Below, one piece after another: positions 33,871 through 41,652 of a stretch of 52,935 bases of DNA (its first letter is position 1; each line of letters opens with the position of its first letter). Below the pieces are notes generated by a model. That model was given only the letters and a program-made list of their open reading frames with translations, was not told the DNA's origin and did not search any database. A program made the translations under genes and the position numbers. Origin of the DNA: Nitrospirota bacterium (GTDB lineage Bacteria; Nitrospirota; Thermodesulfovibrionia; Thermodesulfovibrionales; Dissulfurispiraceae); contig WSNO01000018.1 of assembly GCA_009773415.1 (NCBI GenBank), forward strand, positions 1 through 52,935. The letters are read 5' to 3'.

Positions 33871-33886
33871 CAGGAATTCATTCCTG
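33871..33886. promoter_or_regulatory. Inverted repeat, candidate operator upstream of smsCB
   Basis: CAGGAAT-TC-ATTCCTG, perfect 7-bp arms with a 2-bp centre, ending 7 nt before the -35 hexamer of the smsC promoter. Position suits a repressor or activator dimer. No regulator gene (IscR/SufR type) lies nearby, so the binder is unknown. Confidence 0.4.
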
Positions 33887-33893
33887 ATACAAT

Positions 33894-33921
33894 TTGACAC
33901 GAAAGCGAAACAGAGTACAAG
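33894..33921 (+). promoter_or_regulatory. Promoter of smsC-smsB
   Basis: Perfect TTGACA (33894-33899), 16-nt spacer, TACAAG (33916-33921). RNA start about 33928, with GAGGGA before the ATG at 33947. Confidence 0.5.
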
Positions 33922-33946
33922 CGCCTGTTTTTTTGCGAGGGACGCA

Positions 33947-34654
33947 ATGGTGGAACTCAGAAATATTTTTTTTCAGGCCGGTGCCCGGAAGATTCTCGAT
34001 GGATGCTCTCTTGTGGTTCGTCCTCATGAAATTCATGCCCTGCTCGGAACAAACGGAGTCGGCAAGAGCACTCTTGGATATATCATCATGGGCTGTGAGG
34101 GATACCAGCCTACCGCCGGGGAGATTCTTTTCAGGGGCGAAGTCATCAACCGGCTCGGCATTTCAGAGCGGGCGCGGCGCGGCATAACCATGACATGGCA
34201 GGAGCCGGTTCGTTTCGAAGGCATCTCGGTGCGCGACTATATCTCACTTCGGAATCCATCTTGCGATGAAGCCAGCTATCTCCGTCTTGTGGGACTCGAT
34301 CCCTCTTGGTATCTTCAGCGTATGGTCGATCGCTGTCTGAGCGGCGGTGAGCGCAAGCGAATTGAACTTGCTTCGGCACTCGCGCTTCATCCGCAGTTTG
34401 CCGTCCTGGACGAGCCTGATTCCGGCATTGATATGCTCTCTTTTGACGATATTGTCCATGTCATTCGGCTATTTCGTGATAACGGGGCTTCTGTGCTGCT
34501 TATTACTCACCGGCCTGAACTTGCCCTGATTGCGTCTTCAGCCTCGCAACTGTGCGGAGGGCGCATTGTCTGCACCGGATCGCCCCGGGAAGTTACAGAC
34601 TTTTTCATGGCAAAGAAGTGTTCTGTCTGTACTGAGGTAATGTGCGATGCCTGA
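33947..34654 (+). CDS. sufC: Fe-S assembly ATPase SufC, SmsC type
   Basis: 235 residues. ABC ATPase with Walker A GTNGVGKST (about 36-44), Q-loop in MTWQEPVRF, signature CLSGGERKRIELASAL, Walker B plus LDEPDSGID and the switch His in LITHRPE. The LDEPDSGID form and a Cys-rich C-terminal tail (KKCSVCTEVMCDA) are typical of the SufC partner in two-gene minimal SUF systems (SmsCB), found in archaea and many anaerobes. It powers the SufB scaffold in cytoplasmic iron-sulfur cluster assembly. GAGGGA precedes the ATG. Overlaps the next gene by 8 nt. Confidence 0.9.
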   Translation: MVELRNIFFQAGARKILDGCSLVVRPHEIHALLGTNGVGKSTLGYIIMGCEGYQPTAGEILFRGEVINRLGISERARRGITMTWQEPVRFEGISVRDYISLRNPSCDEASYLRLVGLDPSWYLQRMVDRCLSGGERKRIELASALALHPQFAVLDEPDSGIDMLSFDDIVHVIRLFRDNGASVLLITHRPELALIASSASQLCGGRIVCTGSPREVTDFFMAKKCSVCTEVMCDA

Positions 34655-35582
34655 GCTGGATTCCCTGATTGCGGCATACCGGAAGTGCGGGGGCGATGAA
34701 GGCGTACTTGCTGACGCGGAGACGCCGCATCTGCTGGCAAGCGGACATTCAGTTCTGAGCATGCGCGGGGTGGATGGACTCGATGTACAGACGTCTGCAA
34801 CTGACGACGGCATTATCATTCGTGTCGAGCTGGGCGAAAATGTCAGCCTGAAACAACCGCTTCATCTCTGTTTCGGGGTGCTCCATGAGGAAGGAATACA
34901 GCGAATTACCATACATGTTCGCCTGATGAAGAATTCCGCGGCTCATTTCATAGCCCACTGTGTATTCCCTGATGCCCGCAAGGTGCAGCATATCATGGAT
35001 GCGACGATTGAAATTGAAGAAGGCGCGGAGATGAGGTATGCGGAAACACACTACCATGGTCCATACGGCGGGGTTGAGGTTATTCCGAAGGCAACAGTGG
35101 TGCTGGGAGAGCGCGGACGCTATTATGCCGATTTTTCATTGCTGGAAGGCCGTGTCGGAACGCTTTCACTCGACTACGCGGTGCGGGCGGGCAAGGAAGC
35201 TGTTGCCGAGCTTTCGGCCCGCGTTTTCGGACATGGATGCGATGTGATTGTTCTCCGGGAAAAGATAGTTCTTGAAGGCGAAAATGCGCGCGGTCTGATC
35301 AAGACGCGCATTGCGCTGGAAGGGGACGCCTCAGCCGAAGTGACCGGGATTACCGAAGGGAATGCCGCCGGAGCGCGGGGACACGTGGACTGCACGGAAA
35401 TCGTGAAGGATAATGCGGTTGCAAGGGCAATCCCGGTTGTAAGCGTTATCCACCCGGATGCCAAGGTGACGCATGAAGCCGCCATCGGCAGCGTCGACAA
35501 AAAGCAGATGGAAACCCTGATGGCGCATGGATTGACGCCGGAAGAGGCCGTGGACATGATTGTGAAGGGGATTCTCCGATGA
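34647..35582 (+). CDS. sufB: Fe-S scaffold SufB/SufD family, SmsB type
   Basis: 311 residues, shorter than E. coli SufB (495). Beta-helix core: IEIEEGAEMRYAETHYHG, FSLLEGRVGTLSLDYAV, KIVLEGENARGLIKTRIAL, then the conserved end VIHPDAKVTHEAAIGSVDKKQMETLMAHGLTPEEAVDMIVKGIL. The family's catalytic His/Glu area (THEAAIG) is present. Alone with SufC and no SufD, SufS or SufU, it corresponds to the SmsCB minimal system; a cysteine desulfurase must come from elsewhere or sulfide is used directly (inference). Translationally coupled to smsC. Confidence 0.9.
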   Translation: MPELDSLIAAYRKCGGDEGVLADAETPHLLASGHSVLSMRGVDGLDVQTSATDDGIIIRVELGENVSLKQPLHLCFGVLHEEGIQRITIHVRLMKNSAAHFIAHCVFPDARKVQHIMDATIEIEEGAEMRYAETHYHGPYGGVEVIPKATVVLGERGRYYADFSLLEGRVGTLSLDYAVRAGKEAVAELSARVFGHGCDVIVLREKIVLEGENARGLIKTRIALEGDASAEVTGITEGNAAGARGHVDCTEIVKDNAVARAIPVVSVIHPDAKVTHEAAIGSVDKKQMETLMAHGLTPEEAVDMIVKGILR

Positions 35583-35615
35583 GGTGCCCCTCGTTCCGGG
35601 CATTCATGGTATAAA

Positions 35616-36254
35616 ATGACCGACAGCCCTCCGCTGAATCACGGGAATATCGCTCATTTAAACCTGACACTGCCTGCAGAGCGCATCGCCGACTTTTTTT
35701 ATCTGCTTCAGTCAGGATTTTATGTCGGCACCCGATATATCGGCTGCAGTATCCGCGCTTTTCTCAGCGGGCAGGCCGGCATGTCGGAAGAGTATATCAG
35801 TCGGCATATCAGCACTGTTTTTCTCGACGGAATGCCGGTAGATACTATTGATACCGCCCTGCTGAAGCACGGCTCGCGGCTGGCGCTTTCATCGGCAATG
35901 CCGGGACTGGTCGGGGCGACGATGCGGCAGGGGAGTCCGCTGGCCTCACTGAGGGATTCGATTTCGTATAAAGCCACCGGAAGCAGCGAGGGCGGGGAGG
36001 GATTTGTTTTTCTGAAACTGTTTAATCTGGTGATGAAGGAGCGGGGAAGTCAATTTCTGCAGAGCGGTATTCTGGTTACGGCGGGGGAACTCAGGACATT
36101 TCTTTGCGGTCATCCTCACAGTGTGCAAAGCTGCAATGAGATATTTCTGAATGGAACTGCCTGCGGAAATGACCGATTGCTTGACGCTGTGCTCAGCACC
36201 GGGGCTCACTATATTCGTATTGTTCTTCGCATACAAAACGGCGCCGCGTCATAG
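35616..36254 (+). CDS. Hypothetical protein with two internal repeats
   Basis: 212 residues, no signal peptide or membrane helix. I do not recognise a family. Two halves share a pattern: first FYLLQSGFYVGT ... IRAFLSG ... ISTVFLDGMPVDTIDTALLKHGSRLAL (about 27-95), then FLQSGILVTAG ... LRTFLCG ... NEIFLNGTACGNDRLLDAVLSTGAHYIRIVL (about 147-205). The repeat unit is FLQSG-x(~8)-(I/L)RxFLxG-x(~12)-(I/V)FLxG-x(~6)-DxxLLxxGxxxxL. That suggests a duplicated small beta-rich domain. The start lacks a Shine-Dalgarno sequence, and the gap after smsB is 33 nt, so it may be the third gene of the Fe-S unit. Confidence 0.7.
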   Translation: MTDSPPLNHGNIAHLNLTLPAERIADFFYLLQSGFYVGTRYIGCSIRAFLSGQAGMSEEYISRHISTVFLDGMPVDTIDTALLKHGSRLALSSAMPGLVGATMRQGSPLASLRDSISYKATGSSEGGEGFVFLKLFNLVMKERGSQFLQSGILVTAGELRTFLCGHPHSVQSCNEIFLNGTACGNDRLLDAVLSTGAHYIRIVLRIQNGAAS

Positions 36255-36343
36255 ACGTTGTAACAATCTTGTGCAGGCGCTCTTTAGAAAGACGGGGGGA
36301 CGGCTATCGCTATCCCCCTCGCAGATACTGATACGGCTCTCTT

Positions 36344-36997
36344 TCAAAACCCTAACTCTTCATTAATCAGCACCACTTTGATGCGATGCTTCGGAAATGA
36401 CTTCTCCGTAATGGTCCAGATGTTGCAAATCCGGTCTGAGCTTTTGCAATCCTGGCAGACCGAGGTGGTCACGCACGGCGTTTTCTTGTCGAGCCGCATC
36501 GAATTTATCGGCGCAGAATAATTTTTGATGCGCAGCATCGCATCATCGAGATCCGGCACTACTTTGTTTCGTCCTGCAAGAACCACGACATTTTTTGGAC
36601 CAAAGTTTAAAGCTCCGACACGATTGCCGATCATGTCGAGATTAACGAGGCGGCCGTCTTCAGTGACCGCATTCGTACCGGTCAGGTATACATCGACCAG
36701 CAGCGCCTGCCTGCGGCGCTCGTATGCCTCTGCCGGCGCAATCCCCTGCTCATAGGGATTGATAATCGTCAGGGACGGGTCAGCCAGGAGTGCGGAGCTG
36801 ATGCCGGTTGCCCCGAATGTCATGGAGCCTCCCCACGAGACGGTTTTCGGCAAAAGCGAAGGAATAATCGTTCTGAGCACGAGTTCTTTTGCCGCTGCTG
36901 TGTTCTGCGCGACAAAGACCTCGAAATTGTTCGTTTCCAGCTCTTCCTTCAGGGCGGTCAGTCTGATAGTCCAGTAGTTTTCAACAGGGGTTTGCAT
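36344..36997 (-). CDS. LUD-domain (LutC/DUF162) protein
   Basis: 217 residues from the ATG at 36997, where GAGGAGG stands 5 nt upstream; the frame is open 16 codons further without support. Single LUD domain (PF02589): WGGSMTFGATGISSALL, PYEQGIAPAEAYERRRQAL, YLTGTNAVTEDGRLVNLD, NKVVPDLDDAM, and a Cys cluster of the form PCVTTSVCQDCKSSDRICN near the end, which could bind a metal or cluster. LutC-like proteins act with iron-sulfur LutA/LutB in lactate oxidation; no lutAB is next to it here, and stand-alone copies are of unknown role. Confidence 0.85.
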   Translation of the reverse strand: MQTPVENYWTIRLTALKEELETNNFEVFVAQNTAAAKELVLRTIIPSLLPKTVSWGGSMTFGATGISSALLADPSLTIINPYEQGIAPAEAYERRRQALLVDVYLTGTNAVTEDGRLVNLDMIGNRVGALNFGPKNVVVLAGRNKVVPDLDDAMLRIKNYSAPINSMRLDKKTPCVTTSVCQDCKSSDRICNIWTITEKSFPKHRIKVVLINEELGF

Positions 36998-37063
36998 GTA
37001 ATCCTCCTCGATAATTAAATGGTTTTGGACAGATGATGGAAGCAAAACTATGCGAGAGCTTTT

Positions 37064-37600
37064 CTACCGCCAGATCGTGCCGATGCCGATTCCCCAAGAC
37101 GGTCCCCACCAGAATGAAGGGTAGTAGGGATAGTAATAATCAGGGGGTCTATCAGTCTCGCGGGGCCAAAGGTAAAGCTCACGAATCCGGAAAAACGGAT
37201 ATGCATAATCCATTTCCTCAATTCTGCCCATCTGCACACCGTCAAATGCTCCGGCAACGGTCACTTTTCTGCCTTTCGCAAAGATGACCGGATCCAGCAG
37301 TCCCTGCTCCTTGGGCATGAAAACAAGAACCCGGGTGCCGGATAGTGAGTCCTGAAGAGCGCCGCGCGAATTGACGGAACTGAAAGCCAGCTCAACAAGA
37401 GAACCGGCGACTGTTGCCCTGGCAGAAGCAATCGTTCCGCCAAAAATAAAAAGTTTGGCGCGATAGAGATCCGGCCGCAGCTGCATATCGGCAAGGGGTA
37501 CGATGGTTGATCCTTGTTCCATTGTGCGTTGCGTGAGCACGGGAGCGCATGCAGCGGTGAAAGCGACAAAGAAACAAGCAAGAATTAACAGGCATTTCAT
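37064..37600 (-). CDS. Slp-family outer-membrane lipoprotein
   Basis: 178 residues from the ATG at 37600. Signal peptide with lipobox-like TAAC (Cys18), so lipid-anchored. The mature part follows the Slp pattern (LRPDLYRAKLFIFGG, ELAFSSV, FMPKEQGLLDPVIFAKGRKVTVAG, YAYPFFRIRELYLWP) and ends in an aromatic, Pro/Tyr/Trp-rich tail (YYYPYYPSFWWGP). E. coli Slp is starvation-induced; the role here is unknown. Another ATG lies 6 codons upstream inside the promoter. No Shine-Dalgarno sequence: TATACT ends 6 nt before the start. Confidence 0.85.
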   Translation of the reverse strand: MKCLLILACFFVAFTAACAPVLTQRTMEQGSTIVPLADMQLRPDLYRAKLFIFGGTIASARATVAGSLVELAFSSVNSRGALQDSLSGTRVLVFMPKEQGLLDPVIFAKGRKVTVAGAFDGVQMGRIEEMDYAYPFFRIRELYLWPRETDRPPDYYYPYYPSFWWGPSWGIGIGTIWR

Positions 37601-37606
37601 TGAAAT

Positions 37607-37634
37607 AGTATAGCGCATTCAACCAATAAATGAA
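37607..37634 (-). promoter_or_regulatory. Predicted leaderless promoter of slp
   Basis: Minus strand: TTCATT (37629-37634), 16-nt spacer, TATACT (37607-37612), then 6 nt to the ATG at 37600. The -35 is weak. Confidence 0.45.
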
Positions 37635-37834
37635 CGCGTGTCGCTGGAAGTGCGCCGTACACGCCACACTGCGCTCCATATGCGATATCGAAGGCTAAGC
37701 AGAGACAAGAAAATATACAATATACAGATCCTTGTCGATGCCGAAGATGCCAGATGCGAAGCCAGATTTTATGGTTCTATCGGTATTGGCGGGCATCTCG
37801 ACCATTAAACTCATCCCACGCAGTGCAGAGCAGG

Positions 37835-37843
37835 TGGTATACT
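37835..37843 (+). promoter_or_regulatory. Extended -10 promoter of the hybrid kinase gene
   Basis: TGGTATACT (TG-n-TATACT) at 37835-37843. The RNA start at about 37850 leaves a 41-nt leader with AAGGGAG before the GTG. The rest of the 290-nt divergent gap to slp holds AT-rich sequence and no gene. Confidence 0.45.
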
Positions 37844-37890
37844 ACAAGCGTCATGAATTAGGTAGTAATTGCCGTTCAAGGGAGCGATTG

Positions 37891-40599
37891 GTGTCGAAAA
37901 TTTTCCTGCACATGCTGCGGGTTGGTCTTGTGTGCATAGTGCTTGCCGCATTTTTTGCCGAACGTGCCGTATCCGCTAATTCAGGCGTACGTCAGGAAGT
38001 CCTGATCCTGCATTCCTACAGCCCGGATTATGCATGGACCCGCTCCGAACAGAGCGGGATAGACAGTGTTTTTCAACCACTTAACCATCTGTTTAAGGTC
38101 AGAATCGAATATCTTGATTCTAACCATAATCCGGAGCTTCTGCAGGGAAATCTTCTCCGTCAGCTCTATAAGCAGAAGTTTGCCACCACACCCTTTCAAG
38201 TTATTATCGCAACGGATAATGCCGCTCTTAAGTTTCTGCGAAGTCACCGCCAGGCTATATTCCCGGGGGTGCCGGTAGTTTTTTGCGGGGTCAACGGGTA
38301 TGAACCCGGCATGATTCTGGGATTATCCAACATCACCGGCATTGCTGAGGATAATGATTTCATAGGCCTTTTCAATCTCATTGTCAGGCTGCATCCGTAT
38401 ACGAAACGCATCGTCATTTACGGTGTCCCTGATGACCCTTCGCATAGCGCAAATATCGCCCTGATTCGCAAGCTCCGGCCGGAGTTCCGGCAGGATGTAG
38501 CTGTGGAAGTCCGCGAGTTTCCGAATATTGAGCGCGCTATTCTTGATGCCAAGACTCTCCCTGCCGACAGCATCGTCCTTATGGTTGGCGGTATGCGCAA
38601 TGTGGCAGGCGTCGGCATCAACCTGCAGCGGGCCAATGAGCTCATGTCCCCGGAGATTAAGGTTCCGATCTACACAGCGTGGGACTTCGGAGTGAATCAC
38701 GGAGCGGTCGGCGGATTCGTTACCAGCGGATTTGAACAGGGCCGGCTTGCGGCTGAAATAGCGTGGCGCATTTTGCAAGGCGAGCGGGCAGACAATATTC
38801 CTGTTATCAGGCATTCCGCAAACTATTATCTGTTTGACTACCGGCAGCTCAGCCGCTTTGGTATGCGAATGGATATGCTGCCGGCGGATGCAAGGATTCT
38901 GAATGAACCGGAGAAGGGATACCGCATGCCGAGCCAAGTGCTCTGGGCGGTTTTTCTGTCGTTCGCGATTCTTTCGACTACGATTGTCGTTCTTGCGCTC
39001 AACATCCGCAGCCGCAGGCGTGCCGAAAAGGCGCTTGCAGCATCTGAGGAAAAATACTCCAAGGCCTTTCGCAACAGCGCCGACGTTGTCGGAATAGCGC
39101 GGCTGAGCGATGGCAGCATCATGGAGGTCTCCGATGTCTTCTACGAAACGTTCGGCTACGTGCCGGAAGAAATTATCGGCAAAATTGGCGGGGTGCGAGG
39201 GCATGAAGGAACGGACGGCTTTGCCCTCTGGGAAAGCGCTGAAGAGAGGTCATCTGTTTTTGCACAGTTGGCGTCTGAGAAATCAGTAAAAAATCTTGAG
39301 CTTGCCTGGTACGCTAAAAGCAGTGATTGCTTTGTTGGACTCTTTTCCGCCGAGATCATCCTTATCGGCGGCCAGTCCTGCATTATATTTGTCTGGCACG
39401 ACATTACGGATCGCAAGAAGGCCGAGGAAAAGCGGCAGGAACTTGAAGACCGGCTCCGTCAGACGCAAAAAATTGAAAGCATCGGCATGCTCGTCGGCGG
39501 CATAGCCCATGATTTCAATAATGTGCTGACGCCGATTTTCGGCTACGCAGAGATGCTGCTCGCAAAGGTGGACAAAGCGGACGGACGGTACAACAAAATC
39601 CTCCAGATCAAACTGGCAGCCGAGCGTGCATCAGCGTTGACGAGGCAGTTGCTTGCCTTCAGCCGCAGACAGGTGCTTGAACTGAGGGTGCTTGACCTTG
39701 CGCTTATTATCAAACAATGTGAACAGATGCTTCGCCGTACCATCCGCGAAGATATAAACATTGACATGAGAATCTCACCGGACGTCGGGTTGATTAAGGC
39801 CGACCGCGGGCAGATTGAGCAGGTTCTGATGAATCTGGCGGTCAATGCGCAGGATGCCATGCCAAACGGAGGAACTATGCTTATCGGCGCAAAGAACGTC
39901 ATGCTTGATGACTCATACGTCATGGCGCATCCGGATGCCTCGGCCGGACCGCATGTTGTTCTGTCTGTAAGCGATACCGGGACCGGCATCGATCCGAAAA
40001 TCAGGGAGCATTTGTTTGAGCCTTTTTATACAACCAAGGAAGAGGGCAAGGGAACCGGCCTGGGCCTTTCCACGGTATACGGCATTGTGAAGCAGCATGG
40101 CGGAAGCATTTCCGTCTATTCCGAGCCCGGCAGGGGAACAGTCTTTCATGTGTATATGCCGAGGGTTCCCTCAGATATCGCTGCCGATAGTTCTCCATTT
40201 GCCGAGACCCAACCTGCCCAACTGCCTCGGGGCGATGAGCTTATTCTGCTTGTTGAGGATGATGACATGGTGCGCACTCTTGCCGTGGAAATGCTGGACA
40301 TGCTTGGATATCGTGTCATTGCGGCGGATAGCGCAGAAAGTTGTTTTGCTCTTTTCGAGCAGTCCAAGAACGAGATTGCTCTGCTTCTGACTGATGTCAT
40401 CATGCCGAACATGAACGGCAAACAGATATATGAACATCTTGCAGCAAAGCATCCGGCACTGAAAGTGATCTTCATGTCCGGGTACGCCGGTGATGTCATC
40501 TCCCATCATGGAGTCCTCGATGATAACGTGCATTTCATGCAAAAGCCGCTCTCGCTGCAGACGCTTGCGGAAAATATCCGGCATGTCCTCGATTCCTAG
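37891..40599 (+). CDS. Hybrid sensor histidine kinase with ABC-substrate-binding-like sensor
   Basis: 902 residues from the GTG at 37891 (AAGGGAG upstream); the 53 codons before it are promoter and leader. Signal peptide (about 1-30), periplasmic PF04392-like substrate-binding domain (about 34-330; EVLILHSYSPDYAWT, GVPVVFCGVNGYEP, YTAWDFGVNHGAVGG), one membrane helix (about 350-373), PAS (about 386-510), HisKA with phospho-His in GGIAHDFNNVLTP (around 540), HATPase (NLAVNAQDAMP, DTGTGI, GTGLGLSTVYGIV) and a C-terminal receiver with Asp in LLLTDVIMPNMNG (around 834). No response regulator or cognate transporter follows, so the output partner and ligand are unknown. Confidence 0.9.
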   Translation: MSKIFLHMLRVGLVCIVLAAFFAERAVSANSGVRQEVLILHSYSPDYAWTRSEQSGIDSVFQPLNHLFKVRIEYLDSNHNPELLQGNLLRQLYKQKFATTPFQVIIATDNAALKFLRSHRQAIFPGVPVVFCGVNGYEPGMILGLSNITGIAEDNDFIGLFNLIVRLHPYTKRIVIYGVPDDPSHSANIALIRKLRPEFRQDVAVEVREFPNIERAILDAKTLPADSIVLMVGGMRNVAGVGINLQRANELMSPEIKVPIYTAWDFGVNHGAVGGFVTSGFEQGRLAAEIAWRILQGERADNIPVIRHSANYYLFDYRQLSRFGMRMDMLPADARILNEPEKGYRMPSQVLWAVFLSFAILSTTIVVLALNIRSRRRAEKALAASEEKYSKAFRNSADVVGIARLSDGSIMEVSDVFYETFGYVPEEIIGKIGGVRGHEGTDGFALWESAEERSSVFAQLASEKSVKNLELAWYAKSSDCFVGLFSAEIILIGGQSCIIFVWHDITDRKKAEEKRQELEDRLRQTQKIESIGMLVGGIAHDFNNVLTPIFGYAEMLLAKVDKADGRYNKILQIKLAAERASALTRQLLAFSRRQVLELRVLDLALIIKQCEQMLRRTIREDINIDMRISPDVGLIKADRGQIEQVLMNLAVNAQDAMPNGGTMLIGAKNVMLDDSYVMAHPDASAGPHVVLSVSDTGTGIDPKIREHLFEPFYTTKEEGKGTGLGLSTVYGIVKQHGGSISVYSEPGRGTVFHVYMPRVPSDIAADSSPFAETQPAQLPRGDELILLVEDDDMVRTLAVEMLDMLGYRVIAADSAESCFALFEQSKNEIALLLTDVIMPNMNGKQIYEHLAAKHPALKVIFMSGYAGDVISHHGVLDDNVHFMQKPLSLQTLAENIRHVLDS

Positions 40600-40662
40600 C
40601 TGAACTGAGCCTCCATCAGAGCGCGGGTGTGAAAATGCTTTCCCGATGCGGCATAATACTAC

Positions 40663-41574
40663 ATGTCCCCTGATGCCGCGCCTGCTCATCTTCCTGAAAA
40701 AAAGCTGAATCTGTTGTTTACTCTTCTCATGGTATTTTCCATGGTCATCTGGGGAGGCAGTTGGGTTTCCGCCAAGGTTGTTGCGGGAAGGATTTCTCCA
40801 GAACAGCTGAGTTTTTGGCGCTTTTTTCTGAGCTTTCTTTCTTTTATGCCGCTGATCTTCTTGCTCCGTATCCCTGTTGCCATGTCAAAAGCGAGCTTTG
40901 GATACTGTGCTTTAGCTGCTATCTTTATGGGTGCATATATGTTCTTCTTCTTTAAGGGACTGCAGTCCGGATATGCCGGAGCAGGCGGGGTTCTGGTGAC
41001 GTCGATGATTCCTTTGATGACGCTGTTGCTGTCATTCATACTCCTGAACCGGAGGGCAAAAAAGCGAGATTTTATCGGCCTTGCGCTCGGCATAACGGGG
41101 GCTGCAGTGCTGCTGCAGGTCTGGGCAATTGATTCGACGCTGCTTCTTCAAAGCGGAAATCTTTTCTTTCTCATCTGCCCGGCGCTGTGGGGAATGGTCA
41201 CTATTTCAAGCCAGTGGGCTGGAGAGAATATCTCTTCGTATCTGTTCAGCTTTGTTGCATATGGACTGGCAAGCCTGCTGTATATGCCATACGCCGCAAT
41301 GCAGGGTTTCGGACAGGTATTTCAGCAGGACGCTGTCTTCTGGATGAACATCTTTTTTCTCTCGGTTATTTCCGGCTCCTTTGCGACAACAGTCTATTTC
41401 ATGGCTGCCGAACGCCTTGGTTCTTACAGAACCAGTTCATTTGTTTTTATTGTTCCTGCCAGCGCCATGCTGCTCAGCTGGCTTTTTCTGGGCGAGGTGC
41501 CCGAGTTTACGACATTGTTCGGCGGGACGATTGCTGTCGGAGCGGTATACCTGATCAACCGCGCTGATACATGA
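40663..41574 (+). CDS. EamA/DMT-family permease
   Basis: 303 residues with 10 predicted membrane helices in two EamA repeats. The first repeat starts FSMVIWGGSWVSAKVV, RISPEQLSFWRFFLS, and the second ICPALWGMVTISSQWAG. The family exports amino acids, nucleosides or other metabolites; substrate not predictable. The ATG at 40663 has no Shine-Dalgarno sequence; CATAAT (40652-40657) ends 5 nt before it, so it may be leaderless as well. It follows the hybrid kinase by 63 nt. Confidence 0.87.
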   Translation: MSPDAAPAHLPEKKLNLLFTLLMVFSMVIWGGSWVSAKVVAGRISPEQLSFWRFFLSFLSFMPLIFLLRIPVAMSKASFGYCALAAIFMGAYMFFFFKGLQSGYAGAGGVLVTSMIPLMTLLLSFILLNRRAKKRDFIGLALGITGAAVLLQVWAIDSTLLLQSGNLFFLICPALWGMVTISSQWAGENISSYLFSFVAYGLASLLYMPYAAMQGFGQVFQQDAVFWMNIFFLSVISGSFATTVYFMAAERLGSYRTSSFVFIVPASAMLLSWLFLGEVPEFTTLFGGTIAVGAVYLINRADT

Positions 41575-41652
41575 ACAGAGCTTTATCGCATTGTATGCAT
41601 AAAGTAGGCTAGAATGATAATCTGAAATCACTGCTCAAGGGAGAAGGAGACG

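Noticed and set aside
36255-36343. GGGGGA/TCCCCC hairpin (36294-36324) as a terminator between the repeat protein and the LUD gene
   Set aside because: Six-bp stem with a large loop and no adjoining T-run; too weak to call.
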